From Diphasiastrum complanatum (lineage: Eukaryota > Streptophyta > Lycopodiopsida > Lycopodiales > Lycopodiaceae): DNA of 64,000 nucleotides. The translations under genes and the position numbers were made by a program. Below are positions 12,801-24,300 of the stretch, piece after piece; position 1 is the stretch's first letter, and each line of letters starts with the position of its first letter. Under the pieces are notes generated by a model. It was not told where the DNA came from. It saw only the letters and a list, made by a program, of their open reading frames with translations, and did no database searches. The stretch spans positions 31,338,519-31,402,518 of the forward strand of contig CM055101.1 of NCBI GenBank assembly GCA_029204225.1, given 5' to 3'.

Positions 12801-15800
12801 GATGTGGCAAAGGTTGCAGAGTTGCCACCGAGAGACCAGTCAGAGGAGGACGTGTACGCATTCCTCCATGAGGAGGCCATGTCGAGTGCAGGTGAGAAAT
12901 TAGGATTGTCTAAGGTGACAGGTCTTGAATTAAGCACTGTGCAAAGCCTGTCACTCGAGCAGAGCGTAGGAGGAGGGCAGGAGAGGCTAGCAGCTCCCGT
13001 GCTCATAGCCCCGAGGACGAGTCTGAGTCTGAGTCTGAGGCATCGTCAAGGTCAGAGTCCTCAGAGGAGGAGGAATATGAGGATGAGGAGTCCGAGGAGG
13101 GCGGGGATGAGGATGAGGGGCATCATACCTCTGCCTTTGATGAGGATTTTGCAGCTGAGCCTACCACTCGAGAGGCCACAGCAGGCTCCACAGCACCACC
13201 AGCGAGTGGGAGGAGACTCAGGCGTAGGAGAGCTTAGAGTGCTCACTGCAGCCTGGGCCTTGCTCAGTGCTCATTGATGTCATTCTTCAGATGATTGTAG
13301 TATGTACATTAGATCATTGTAGTTACTAGTTACTAGTCTGTAGATGACACTACGATGTTCATGTCACGACTCACTAGATGAGCATTGACTCTTGAGCTGC
13401 ACCTGGCATTTGTATTTACTATTTTGTTATGATTCATGAATCATGGTATATTATGGATTCTAGAATCTAGTTTTAAGTTTCAAGTTTCAAGTTTCTGATT
13501 CTTGAAGTTAAGTTTTAACTGTAGTATGTACTATGTAGTCTGTTTAAACTTGGGTCATGACTCATAAGGTCATTCTAATTTTTGTAAATTCTGTTTTGAA
13601 AATTGAATCTTGATATGACAGGTCACATCGACACAAGAGATTTGATTATCCTGAATTCTGATATCTGTAAATTTAGAGGAAGATTGAAATTGTTTAGCTA
13701 TTAAAATATAAGTATCTGTACTATCAGTGAATGTTTGACTTTTTTTTTGAAGAATTGGAAAAAAAAAGGTTCGAACCGTTTTCCGATTCGAACCTGGCCT
13801 GGCGGTTCGAACCTCAAAGAATCGGTTCGAACCGGCCGGTTCTAATCGACCTGTTCGAATCGGGATGCAACCTTGACGTGAATTTCCCGTTCCCGTTCCC
13901 GTTTCGATTTTTTCAGGGACATTCTTGTTCCCGTTCTCGTGCTCGTTCCTATTTCCTAGTCGCTATGCCTAATACCCATGTTTAGGATTATTCCAAATCC
14001 TTGATAATTGGTGGACATAGACATAACATTCTTCACCCCTTGAACTACTTTTGTCCTCAAAAGTGGAAATTAGAAAAGTTCTGTTACAAGTTCTCAATTC
14101 TTTTCCATGAATCATTATCCTTAGTTTGACCTTGCCATCCGATTAAACACTCAGATAGAACAATTTATCAATTGTTTATTCATGGTTTTGAGTACTTTTT
14201 CAAGTTCCAAAGCTACACTAAGAGATAAATCTTCCAATTGGGTTAGATCTTCTACAGATCCAAGCATATCACCTTCATGTAGACACCTTTGTAATTGACT
14301 TACATGAAATACTGGGCGAGCCATGGACCTACCCCGAAGATCAAGTTCGTAAGCTAAATAGCCAATTTCTTCAAGCAGTTTTAGGTTCTAGACCAACTTT
14401 CTTCATCCCCATAGACATCCCTACATCATTGTTACGACATGTAACAAAAGTTTGAATGCCATGCCCTAATCCCATATAGTAAATTAGGGTGTAAATCTGA
14501 CACGTATAGCTGACTAATGACTTACCAGCTTTGGCCAATCTACTTGAGCCACATTTGTTGCCTTGTTGTGGCTCAATATGGTTCCATATGATCTCATTTC
14601 AAATATACAAAGAGATAGATATTTGATATAGTTTCCTACGGACACTCGTTCATTTAATTACCCAAAAATATGCTCCACCTACCAGAGAGGGTCTACAGCG
14701 ACAGTTGGATTGCTTGCATGAGTTTTGCACCAGATGGAGTCAAAGGGTGAACATTGGGAAGACTAAGGTTATGGTCTTCAACACTTCTCGAGCGTTCATG
14801 CAGCGACAAGAGCGTGCTTTGGGTGGACAGATTCTAGAGGTGGTCCCTTCCTACACGTACCTGGGGATCCTTTTCTCAGTTCCTACTTTTTGGCATGAGA
14901 TAGGCTGCTACCTGGTTCAGCTAAAGAGATTTTACTTACGGAAGTCCATCCAGGATGCTCGTAGTAAGTGTCGCCTCTTTGATACCATTGTCACCCCTAC
15001 GGCTCTATATGCGGTAGAGACATGGTGTGTAGGTCTTCCCTCTTCACACTGGGCCAGTCTTTCACGACTACAGACCACCATGCTAGTTCGGTTGATCCGT
15101 GCGAAGCCTTCGGTTCCACATGAGATTCTTTTGGCCGAGTTTGCAGTTCCACCTATCCAGATCGAGGCAGCTCTTCAGCTCATTACTCATACACAGAGGA
15201 TACAGGCGTTACCAGAGACAGACAGATGATACATACAGGTTGCACTATCCTCCCCACAACGTCTTCACGGTCAAGGCTACAGATTATCATGGTTCTCTTA
15301 GGCATCCCACCTCCTACTTGAGTCATTTGGTATCCCCATCACGAAGCTTCCCTCAGGCACCCATCAGTATATCAGACGATTCCTCTATTGCGCATATCTA
15401 GAGCGGACTTGGCATAACAAGCTAGGGATTAAACCAGCTTTTTACCGGACACATTTCTTGGAGCTGGATGCATCTGGGACCCCGGTCATGCCATGCTACT
15501 TGGAGTCGGGACTATCACATTGCCTCAGATTCACATTGGGACAACTCAGGGTGTCTTTTCATCAGCTAGCTATTGAGACGGGGAGGTTCCATGGTATTCC
15601 CAGAGAGGAGCGGATTTGCCAGTTGAGGTGGAGTCTGAGGAGCACTTTATTTTCAGATGCCCAATATACTATGAGATCAGAGGGCGATATCACTGCTTGT
15701 TTCGAGACATGCCTACTACCCTACGCTCCCTCACAGCCTATGAGGTCGCTCTGTTGGTACGCGAGATGGTCATACTACGGAGAGATTTATACGGGACACC

Positions 15801-16288
15801 CCAGCATTTTCAGTCACAGCCACTGATCACTTCATTCTTCACTAGGTGGAGATCACGTGATTTACTGCTCGAGGATGATGATTCTGACGACTATGACTCA
15901 CATGCTAATAGAGATCAGAGACAGCCACCATCACGCTACTACCAGGATCACCAGGCATCCTACACAGAGACGTACTATCACATATTCTCATGCTCACAGA
16001 CGACGCCGACAGGCTCCAATGCTCCCTCATGCTGCGGCTCGCATTACATCCTTTTACAGCAAGAGCACAGCGACAACATCATAGCATCATAGCCTTGATA
16101 TCTTGACATAGATAGATGATTATTATGCACACTCTCTCCCATATGTGTCTATTCTAGTTTTAGTTTGTACTAGAAGTTTTCCTTATTACAATTGTGGAGA
16201 CGTTTTATACGCTCCCATGGTTACCACATACTTGACATGTACTTCATTAGTCTTATATGCCTTTGGCATGGAAAAGACATTAATAAAG

Positions 16289-16319
<31 letters not shown>

Positions 16320-19300
16320 GCCGCTCTGCCCCTCTCTCTCTCTCTCGCCGCTCTGCTGGTGCGCTGCCCGCTTGCTGGTGCGCTGCCCGCCTGCTGGTGC
16401 ACTGCCCGCCCTGCTAGCGCTGCTGCCCTCTCTCTCTCTTGCGCGCCCACCCGCCCTGCTGGCGCTGCTGTCCGCCCTGCTGGCGCTGCAGTGCTGACCT
16501 TCGCACCTGCCCTGCGCTGGTCCTCCATCTGCTTACCGCCTCCTATGGCACCTAAGAAAAAGGAGGGTGTTCTTACACCCCCCTCCCTGTTGGACACCCC
16601 CCCATCACCGGTAGTGATGGAGGAGCCGTCTTCGGTGACAGAAACTATCAACATGGCTGCCATTGACTACACTCCTTCCAAACCTACCGAAAGTCTTTTT
16701 GCTTATGATCTTAGTTTTATCCGGCAAGAAATTCTTGGACTTAAGAAACAACTACACCTCTTTGAAGCTGAAAATAGCAAGTTAGCTAAGGATCTTTTTG
16801 GTGTCACGGAACGTGTGGAGCAGCTTGAGCAAGAAAAAATATATCTTAAGCAACGAATTGCAGAAAAAAGTGCCTTGGAGGAGACTTCCAACAAGATCAA
16901 TAGCTTGGAGAAACAAGTCGAGGAGACGAAAACGTGGGCAGCACTCTTCAAACCGGATGATATGGGCAGCAAACTCTCATCACTCGCAAAACAGGTTGAA
17001 GAAACGACATCGATCCTTAAGCAAGGTAATCACTCTCAGATTTCATCTTTTCCGAAGGAAAACGATTTGGAGACAGTTTTGGGTGAACAAGCCAGAAGGG
17101 CCAAAAAAGCCTTTAACATTAGAGTAAGAGGCATTGCCAATGGTGGAAAACCGTTGGAAGAAGCTACGGATTTGCTCATTTCCAAGTTATCTCATGTGGC
17201 TGACGGTTTTGATACTGCTTGGCGCAGTAAATTTGATGACAATGTTTTGTTTATCAAGTTCCGCTCGCTGTCACAACGCAATGCTGCCCTTCGGCTTAGG
17301 GCAAAGCTTAAAGGTACTTTCATTTATATGGATGATGACTTAACAAATACTCAATGGTTGGCAAGAAAAAAGATTATCCTTGAAGCGAAAGAGAAAGGGC
17401 AAAGGGTTGTTTTTATTGACGGGAAACCGAGATTTTTCGACCTTCCACAATAGGAACTAGGGGCCCCCGGATATAGAAGCTACCCGAGATCCCCTACCAA
17501 TTTGAGACTTGGCTTCTGGAATTGTAATGGTTTTTTATCTTCGTCATCAGCCGGAGACTTTGCTGATTTTATTAGAAAATGCGACATTTTGTTGTTGGCT
17601 GAAACTCATGAGTCCTTATATCATCCTCTTCCAAATATACAGGAGTACTCTTGGCATTCTGCTTTTCGTCCATTTGTTAGGGGAAAAACTTGTCGAGGAT
17701 CTGGAGGAGTAGCTTGTTTATACAGAGACACCACAGTTCAGATGGTTAAACAAGATCCATACGCTCGCTATATTTGGTTACACATTATTGGCTCACTATT
17801 GGGATTACCTCAGGACATCTATATAGCTGTATGCTATTTTGCTCCACAGACCTCAGTGTTTGCTGAGTTTGGCGGGGACCCTTTTCAGGCTCTCTCAGAT
17901 GATATTGCTATCTTTTCTCAGCAGGGTTCCATTTTACTAGCAGGTGATTTCAACGCCCGCACAAGCTCTAGACAAACCGAATTTCATGCAGCTACGGATC
18001 TTCTCAGGCTTTACCCTTTGGATATGGGGCTAGACCGGGTATCACAGGATGCAGACACTCCAGCTACATCTTTCGGGGAGCAGTTGATCACTCTAGCAGA
18101 GACACACGCTCTTGCCATTTTGAATGGCCTCACACAGTGGCCTTCCTCATCAGCATATACATGCTATCCTCATGGTGGAGGACATAGTGTGGTCGACTAC
18201 TTCATTGGATCACCTGCTTTGATCTCTCACATTTCTGATTTCTCCATCACACCCCCTACCATTTCCGATCACTCACTCTTACACATCTCACTTGGTCACA
18301 TAACCTCTTCTTTGCAAATTTCTTGCTCTCTTCCCACTCATAAACGTATTCCTTTCACCCAATCTGGATTCACTAATTACACCACAATCTTATCCCAACT
18401 ACTCGCTAACTTCCCGTTCATGGCACCAATTGACCAGCAAGCCACTTTTCTCTCTACATCCCTCTTAGCTGCTGCTTCCTCATCCTTCCCCACCAAAACG
18501 ACATCATCTCACAGAAGTGTTCACAACAGATGGTATGATGCAGAATGCCGCTCTCTTCACAATCATGTGACATATGCCAGGTCACACTCCCCTGCCACAC
18601 TCAAACAATGCCAGAAAGAATATCATAGAACCACCAGAACAAAGAAGATCAAGTACCTACAATCACTCTGCCAAAAAATGATCAACTCTTTAGATTCACC
18701 CTCCTCCTCTTTTTTCTGGAAACATTTCACCAGACACTCTTCAACATTGGCCCCCATAGCCATCGAATCCTGGATCGAGTATGCCACGGAGTTATATACC
18801 ACGGACTCTCCTCCTACCTCACTCTCACCGAGACCTGACCACTGCTCACTTTTCACCCCTGACATGGTTGAAAACGCCATTAAACATGCCAAACTAAATA
18901 AAGCCACTGACTATGACTCCTTAAGTGTAGACTTCCTAAAGCCCGTAGCACATCTCATCTCCCCTTACATTGCTCATGTTTTTAACACAGCTGTTACTTC
19001 TGGTTTTCCTACGGCTTGGTGTACTAATATCCTTCACCCCATCCTCAAGGCAGGTGATCCCATGAATGTAGGAAACTACCGCACCATTATGATTGGTCAC
19101 ACTCTAGCTAAGATATATGGCTCTATACTACAGACAGTCACTGGATCTTTTGCTGAAACTGAGGGTTTACACGCTATGGGTCAAGCTGGTTTCAGACCGG
19201 GATATTCTACTTCAGACCAGATCTTCATTTTGAGATGCATTATTGAGGAGGCTCGACATCGGAAACAGAGAATTTACTGTTGCTTTGTGGATTTTCGCAA

Positions 19301-21242
19301 AGCTTTTGACTCTGTTCCACGACATCTTCTTTTCCAGAGACTGTCTTCACTTGGCTTTTCAGAGGATACTATTGCTGCGATCATTACTTTATATGAGCGA
19401 GTCTTGGCACGTTTCAGAGATGGTAGTGGCTGGTCCTCACAGATACATTCTACCATTGGGGTGAAGCAGGGTTGCCCCTTATCACCCACTCTTTTTGCAC
19501 TATATATAGATGACCTCGAGCGGATTATTCGCGGGGAAGGTGGAGAGGGCTGTCCCCTAGCAGACATTATTATCCCCATTCTCTTGTACGCTGATGATGT
19601 GGTTCTCCTCTCATCCTCTGCAGCTGGTTTACAGAGTCACCTTTCTGCTTTACATCACTTTTGCCAGCGTTGGGGATTGACGGTTAACCTTAAGAAGACT
19701 AAGATTATGGTGTTTAACACCAACAGACAGCATATGAGAGATGTGATTTTCTATTATGACGGGCTACCGATTGAGATCGTGACCTCCTACACCTATTTGG
19801 GAGTTCTTTTCTCTGGTCCGCTACTCACTTTTCGACCAGCAGCCACCGCCAGGCTCCGCAAGGGGCATACCGCTCTTGTGCATATGGAGAGATTTTGCTC
19901 TACTTATTATGTGCAGGATCCTGCTACCAGATGCCTACTATTTTCTGCTACTGTCTCCCCAGTTGTGCTATATTCGGCTGAGACTTGGTGCCCTGATTTA
20001 TCACGCGATACATGGAGAGATCTTACTCGTATCCAGATTCTCATGCTCAGTAGGATAATTCGGGCTAAGCCCTCAGTACCACATGATATCATACTAGCCG
20101 AGTTTGCTTCTCCTCCATTAGTTGTTGGTGCTATGTTTCAGATCATCACCTTTCTTCACAGGGTATCAGATCTAGATACCTCCAGATACATTGTTGCTGC
20201 TCTCACTTCATCTTGTACCCTTGCAGATCAGGGAGCCAAGCACTCTTGGTATCGCAGTGTCTCAGCCCTTCTTCAGACTTGGGGTTTATCCGCACTTGAT
20301 CTTCCGAATGGAACCCATGCTTATATCAGACAGCAGATTTACCGGAGCTACATACGCACTATATGGTCACATCCTGATCCAGATAGGGTCAAGCTACATT
20401 ATTATGGCACACATCTTTTACGGCTGGACGTTTCGGGCTTGCCTATTCTTCCAGTTTATCTTACACAGACGCTATCTTTTGGTCTGAGATATCGTATAGG
20501 ACAGCTTCGAGTCTCTTCTCATCAGCTTGCTATCGAGACAGGTAGATACACAGACACTCCCAGATTGCAGCGGATATGTCAGCTTTGTTCTCTTCAGGAG
20601 GTGGAAGATGAGTTTCATTTCATCTTTCGCTGCCCAGTATACTATGAGATTAGAGGACGATACCATTGTTTATACCGAGATATTCCCCTCACGTTGAGCT
20701 CCTTCCTCGAGTATCCAGATGCTAGATGTGTGGGTCTTCTTTTGAGAGAGATGTATATTTTACGAGCTTCACTTCTACCTACGCTCTCAGATATGGATTC
20801 CAGTCAGGCTCACATTACTCAGTTCTTCCAGAAGCGAGACAGAGTGGATATTTCGGTTGCGGATTTTGACGTCCCCGTCCGAAGATCGAAGACACAGAGA
20901 GTTTCGGCTCGATCCAGTGCTACTAGATCTTCATACGCCTCCCACCAGCCTACATCACGACCCACTACTACCATCACTCATTACTTTCAGCTTGCTCGTA
21001 GCTAGTTTCCTCCGCGGAGCAGGTGGTTAAGCTCTTGCTTTGTACCCTCACCAGCTGGTGGTCAAGCTTGGATACTTTTTCTCTTAGAGACAGAGAGATC
21101 GATATTTTAGTTTTAGTTTTACTGTCTTTTCATTGGTAAATAAGTCCTTATGCGGACAATGCTTCTCACATTTTGTACTCTCTTTTGTCTTATGTGCCCC
21201 TGGGCACCAAAAGACGTTAATAATAATAATTCTAATTCTAAT

Positions 21243-21331
<89 letters not shown>

Positions 21332-24300
21332 CGCGCGCGCGTGTGCCACCCTCCCTCTCTGCCCCTGTAGGGCCTCCCCCCGCTCCCCCTGCCACGAAGG
21401 CTGCTTGCGTGGCAGGGCCTTCCACCATTGTTGCCACCGACGCTGCTGTCACCGCCTCCTCCGTCTCTAATGTTCCAAAACCTTCTATTGCTGCTCCAAA
21501 ACTCCTTCCACTGCTGGCCTCCTCCAGATTCCTAAACCTACTACTATCTCATCTTCCTTGTCCACTCAAGAAACTGCACCCATTCCCTATACTCCATCAA
21601 AATCCGCCGAACTATTCTCATCTTGGCAAGAAGATCAGTTCAAATCTTATTTCCAGAATCTGAAAATAGAACTCTTAGAGTTGAAAGAAACGATTGCAAT
21701 GTTGATTACGGAAAGGAGAATGATGCAGTCCAAGATTACACATTTGGAGCAAGTAATCGGCAACAAACATATTTCAGCCTCAAAGTCTACTACCACTATG
21801 ATAAAAGCGTTGGAACAAAAGATTGAACAACAAAAGGAAGAAACCCTTTCTTGGGCATCGGTACTAAAGGAAGGTACTAAACTTAGTGCTCCCATTACAT
21901 CAGTCATTTCAGCCAAGATCCAGGTAGAGAAATCTCGGGAGCAAAAGGCCTCAACATTAGGGTCAGAGGGATTCCAGACACACAGGATGTTGTAGCAAAG
22001 GCCACGCGCTTCTTGGATACCACATTAGGACATCGGACAGACGGTTTGGACACGACATGGAGGACTACTAGAGATACATCCACGTTGATCATCCGTTTCA
22101 CATCCGTTTCACATCCTTGGCGACTAGACGGGACGCTTTACGATGTAGAGCTAAGCTCCGTGGCTCCACCATTTTTATGGATGATGATCTTACTTATGTG
22201 AGGATGGCATGTATATCTATCTGAATGTGGCCAGCAGGATAAGCCATTATAAATGGCTAGCTCATGTGCCTCTCCAATCTGTAATAAGTGCTCACCATAT
22301 GGAGTATTAAGTCCCAAACTGTCCGCAGAAGTCCTGGTAACTCCAAACATATTACTATCAAGGGCACGAACACGAAGCTGATCTGTGGTGTCAAAGAACT
22401 ATATCTGTCGTGAAGGTGTTCGGGCATTAAAATCCCCAGTGAGGAGAATATGTCCCCGCTCTGCAAATCGGATAATATCCGGTGAGAGGTCCTGATATGG
22501 AGCTCCAATACCCTCAGCAAAACACGAAGACTCTGGTGGAAAGTAATATGCTGCAATAAAAAGATCTCTATCCAAACCAATATCCTCGCCCACAATGCAA
22601 GTCCATATATAGTGGGCCTGCTCGTCATGTTTGATGAAGTCAAGACTTGAGTGGAGAGACTCTCCGTATAAGCATGTGATCCCTCCCGAACCACGGCCAC
22701 TGGCAGATCTAGTTTCTCATCGGAATACTGAGTCCCATCTAAATCCAGGAAAGGAAAGAGGTCCTTGCTCTGGGCTCTCGTGTGTCTGAAGAATAATATA
22801 TCTCGACAAGTAATAAAGATGAATGTATGCCAGCATAGTTCCACACTCCAATCCAAAGGTGATGTGGATGGGGCCCCGGGGTGCTCCTAACCTCGGGCAC
22901 CCCAAATCCGTAACTATGGGAACCATCACGAGCGATTTCCAAGTGACGCACTCGTCCATCTCTGTATATGACTCGTATGCCGAAAAATCGACACACCTCG
23001 ACCACTACACCCTCCCTGGTACGATACCCAGTGCCGTTCTCTTCATTAGTTAGTAACCTATTCACGTATCCATGCTTCGCATCTACTTCGATCTTCCCGA
23101 CGCTCTTACCACCGTGTTCTCTGCCGTAAAAAGCGCGCCTATGATGACCGAAGGGAAATGTCTTATTGATCTTCTTTTCAGTTCTTCCTCAGGCGCTTTT
23201 TGGCGTGAGTTCATTCCCCGCTCTCCACCACCTTTCTTGGAAGACCTCCGCGTTTGGACCGCTTACGCTACTAGCTCATATACCATCCCCACTAACTCAC
23301 CTATTTCTATATGTCCACGACCATCTGTTCTCCTTCTTCACATCCGATATGGTACTTGTAGCCATTAAGAAGATGAAGTCCCATAAGGCCAGAGATATTG
23401 AAGACCTCGAATCTGAACTCCTTGCCCATGCATCCGACTTACTTGCTCCCACCATAGCCACTCTTCCTAATTCCGCAATTGTTTATAGTTTCCCATCGTC
23501 CTGGTGCATTAACATTATTCACCCCATCCATAAGAATGGTGACCCCATGATTCCGAGTAACTACCACACTATCATGATTGGGCATGTCCTGGCAAAGCTA
23601 TATGGTACTATACTTCAGTCTGTTGTGAGTTCAGAGGCGGAGACTAGGAGACTACATGCTATGGTCAAGCAGGTTTTTGGGCCCATCATTCTACTACAGA
23701 TCACATCTTCACGTTACGGTAGCCTTGATTGAGGAAGCTAAGCACAGGAAAGAGAGGGTTTATTGTTGTTTTGCGGACTTCAGGAAAGCCTTTGATTTTG
23801 TTCCTCGCTCATTGCCCATTCGGAGACTCCGAGATCTTGGCTTCTCCACCAACACTATTTTGGCTGTGATGGCACTTTATGAGCGCGTCTTGGGATGTTT
23901 CCGGCATAGTAGTGGCATCTGTGATCATATGTGGAGCACTATTGGGGTGAAGCAGGGTTGCTCCCTCTCACCGGTCCTCTTTGGCCTATATATTGATGAG
24001 TTGGAGAGAGTCATTACACAGTGGGGACATTTTGATTGCTATCCTTCTTTATGCCGATGATGTGGTACTAGTCTCATTGACCAGAGAGGGTCTACAACAA
24101 CACTTGGATTGCTTACAGGAGTTCTGTACCAGATGGGGCCTAGGGGTGAACATTGGGAAGACCAAGGTTATGGTCTTCAACACTTCTCGAGCATTCATGC
24201 AGCAAGAAGAGCTTAGTTTTGATGGACAAATTCTAGAGGTGGTCCCTTCTTATACATCCCTGGGGATCTTTTTCTCGGGTCCTAATTTTAGTATGAGACA

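Larger units (their letters stand above)
8932..13875 (+). mobile_element. hAT transposon 1, apparently complete
   Basis: The element is bounded by an 8-bp target duplication ACGTGAAT (8924-8931 and 13876-13883). Its ends are inverted: CAAGGTTGCATC at the left, and the right end ends in GATGCAACCTTG. Inside both ends are arrays of TTCGAACCG-type words (8944-9020, 13770-13862), likely transposase-binding sites. It encodes a multi-exon transposase with zinc-finger, DUF659 and dimerisation domains. The length of 4,944 bp is normal for an autonomous plant hAT. No stop was seen in the assigned exons, so it may be autonomous and fairly recent. Internal GA and TG tracts are unusually long. Confidence 0.92.
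16289..21245 (+). mobile_element. LINE copy B, full length and nearly intact
   Basis: A 4.96-kb non-LTR retrotransposon. Layout: a CT-rich leader with GCTGCCCGCC-type repeats (16289-16544), ORF1 (16545-17453), ORF2 in the same frame (to 21005), then a 240-bp 3' untranslated region with the palindrome CACCAGCTGGTG at 21049-21060. The 3' tail is TTAATAATAATAATTCTAATTCTAATTCT, not poly(A). ORF2 encodes an AP-type endonuclease, RT and a C-terminal CCHC motif but no RNase H that I can see. Plant LINEs are normally L1 or RTE. The RT 'TKIMVFN' region and the C-terminal module look instead like animal CR1/L2/Jockey-group elements. Only one TAG interrupts the whole 1,487-codon frame. Confidence 0.93.

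Noticed and set aside
12804-13277. 157-codon plus-strand frame at the end of hAT 1
   Set aside because: Mostly a frame-shifted reading of the transposase's acidic C-terminal exons; the spliced reading with SESESE and EEEEYEDEE is preferred.
21084-21452. Frame with a long RERERE run
   Set aside because: Antisense translation of the (CT)41 microsatellite at the LINE B-C junction.
22257-22856. 199-codon minus-strand frame
   Set aside because: Wrong frame across the inverted LINE endonuclease block; the true endonuclease motifs (GDFNAR and others) lie in neighbouring frames.
22201-23060. Twin-priming as the cause of the LINE C inversion
   Set aside because: Twin priming would leave the inverted part at the 5' end, but ORF1 and the CT leader upstream are in normal orientation and contiguous in element order.
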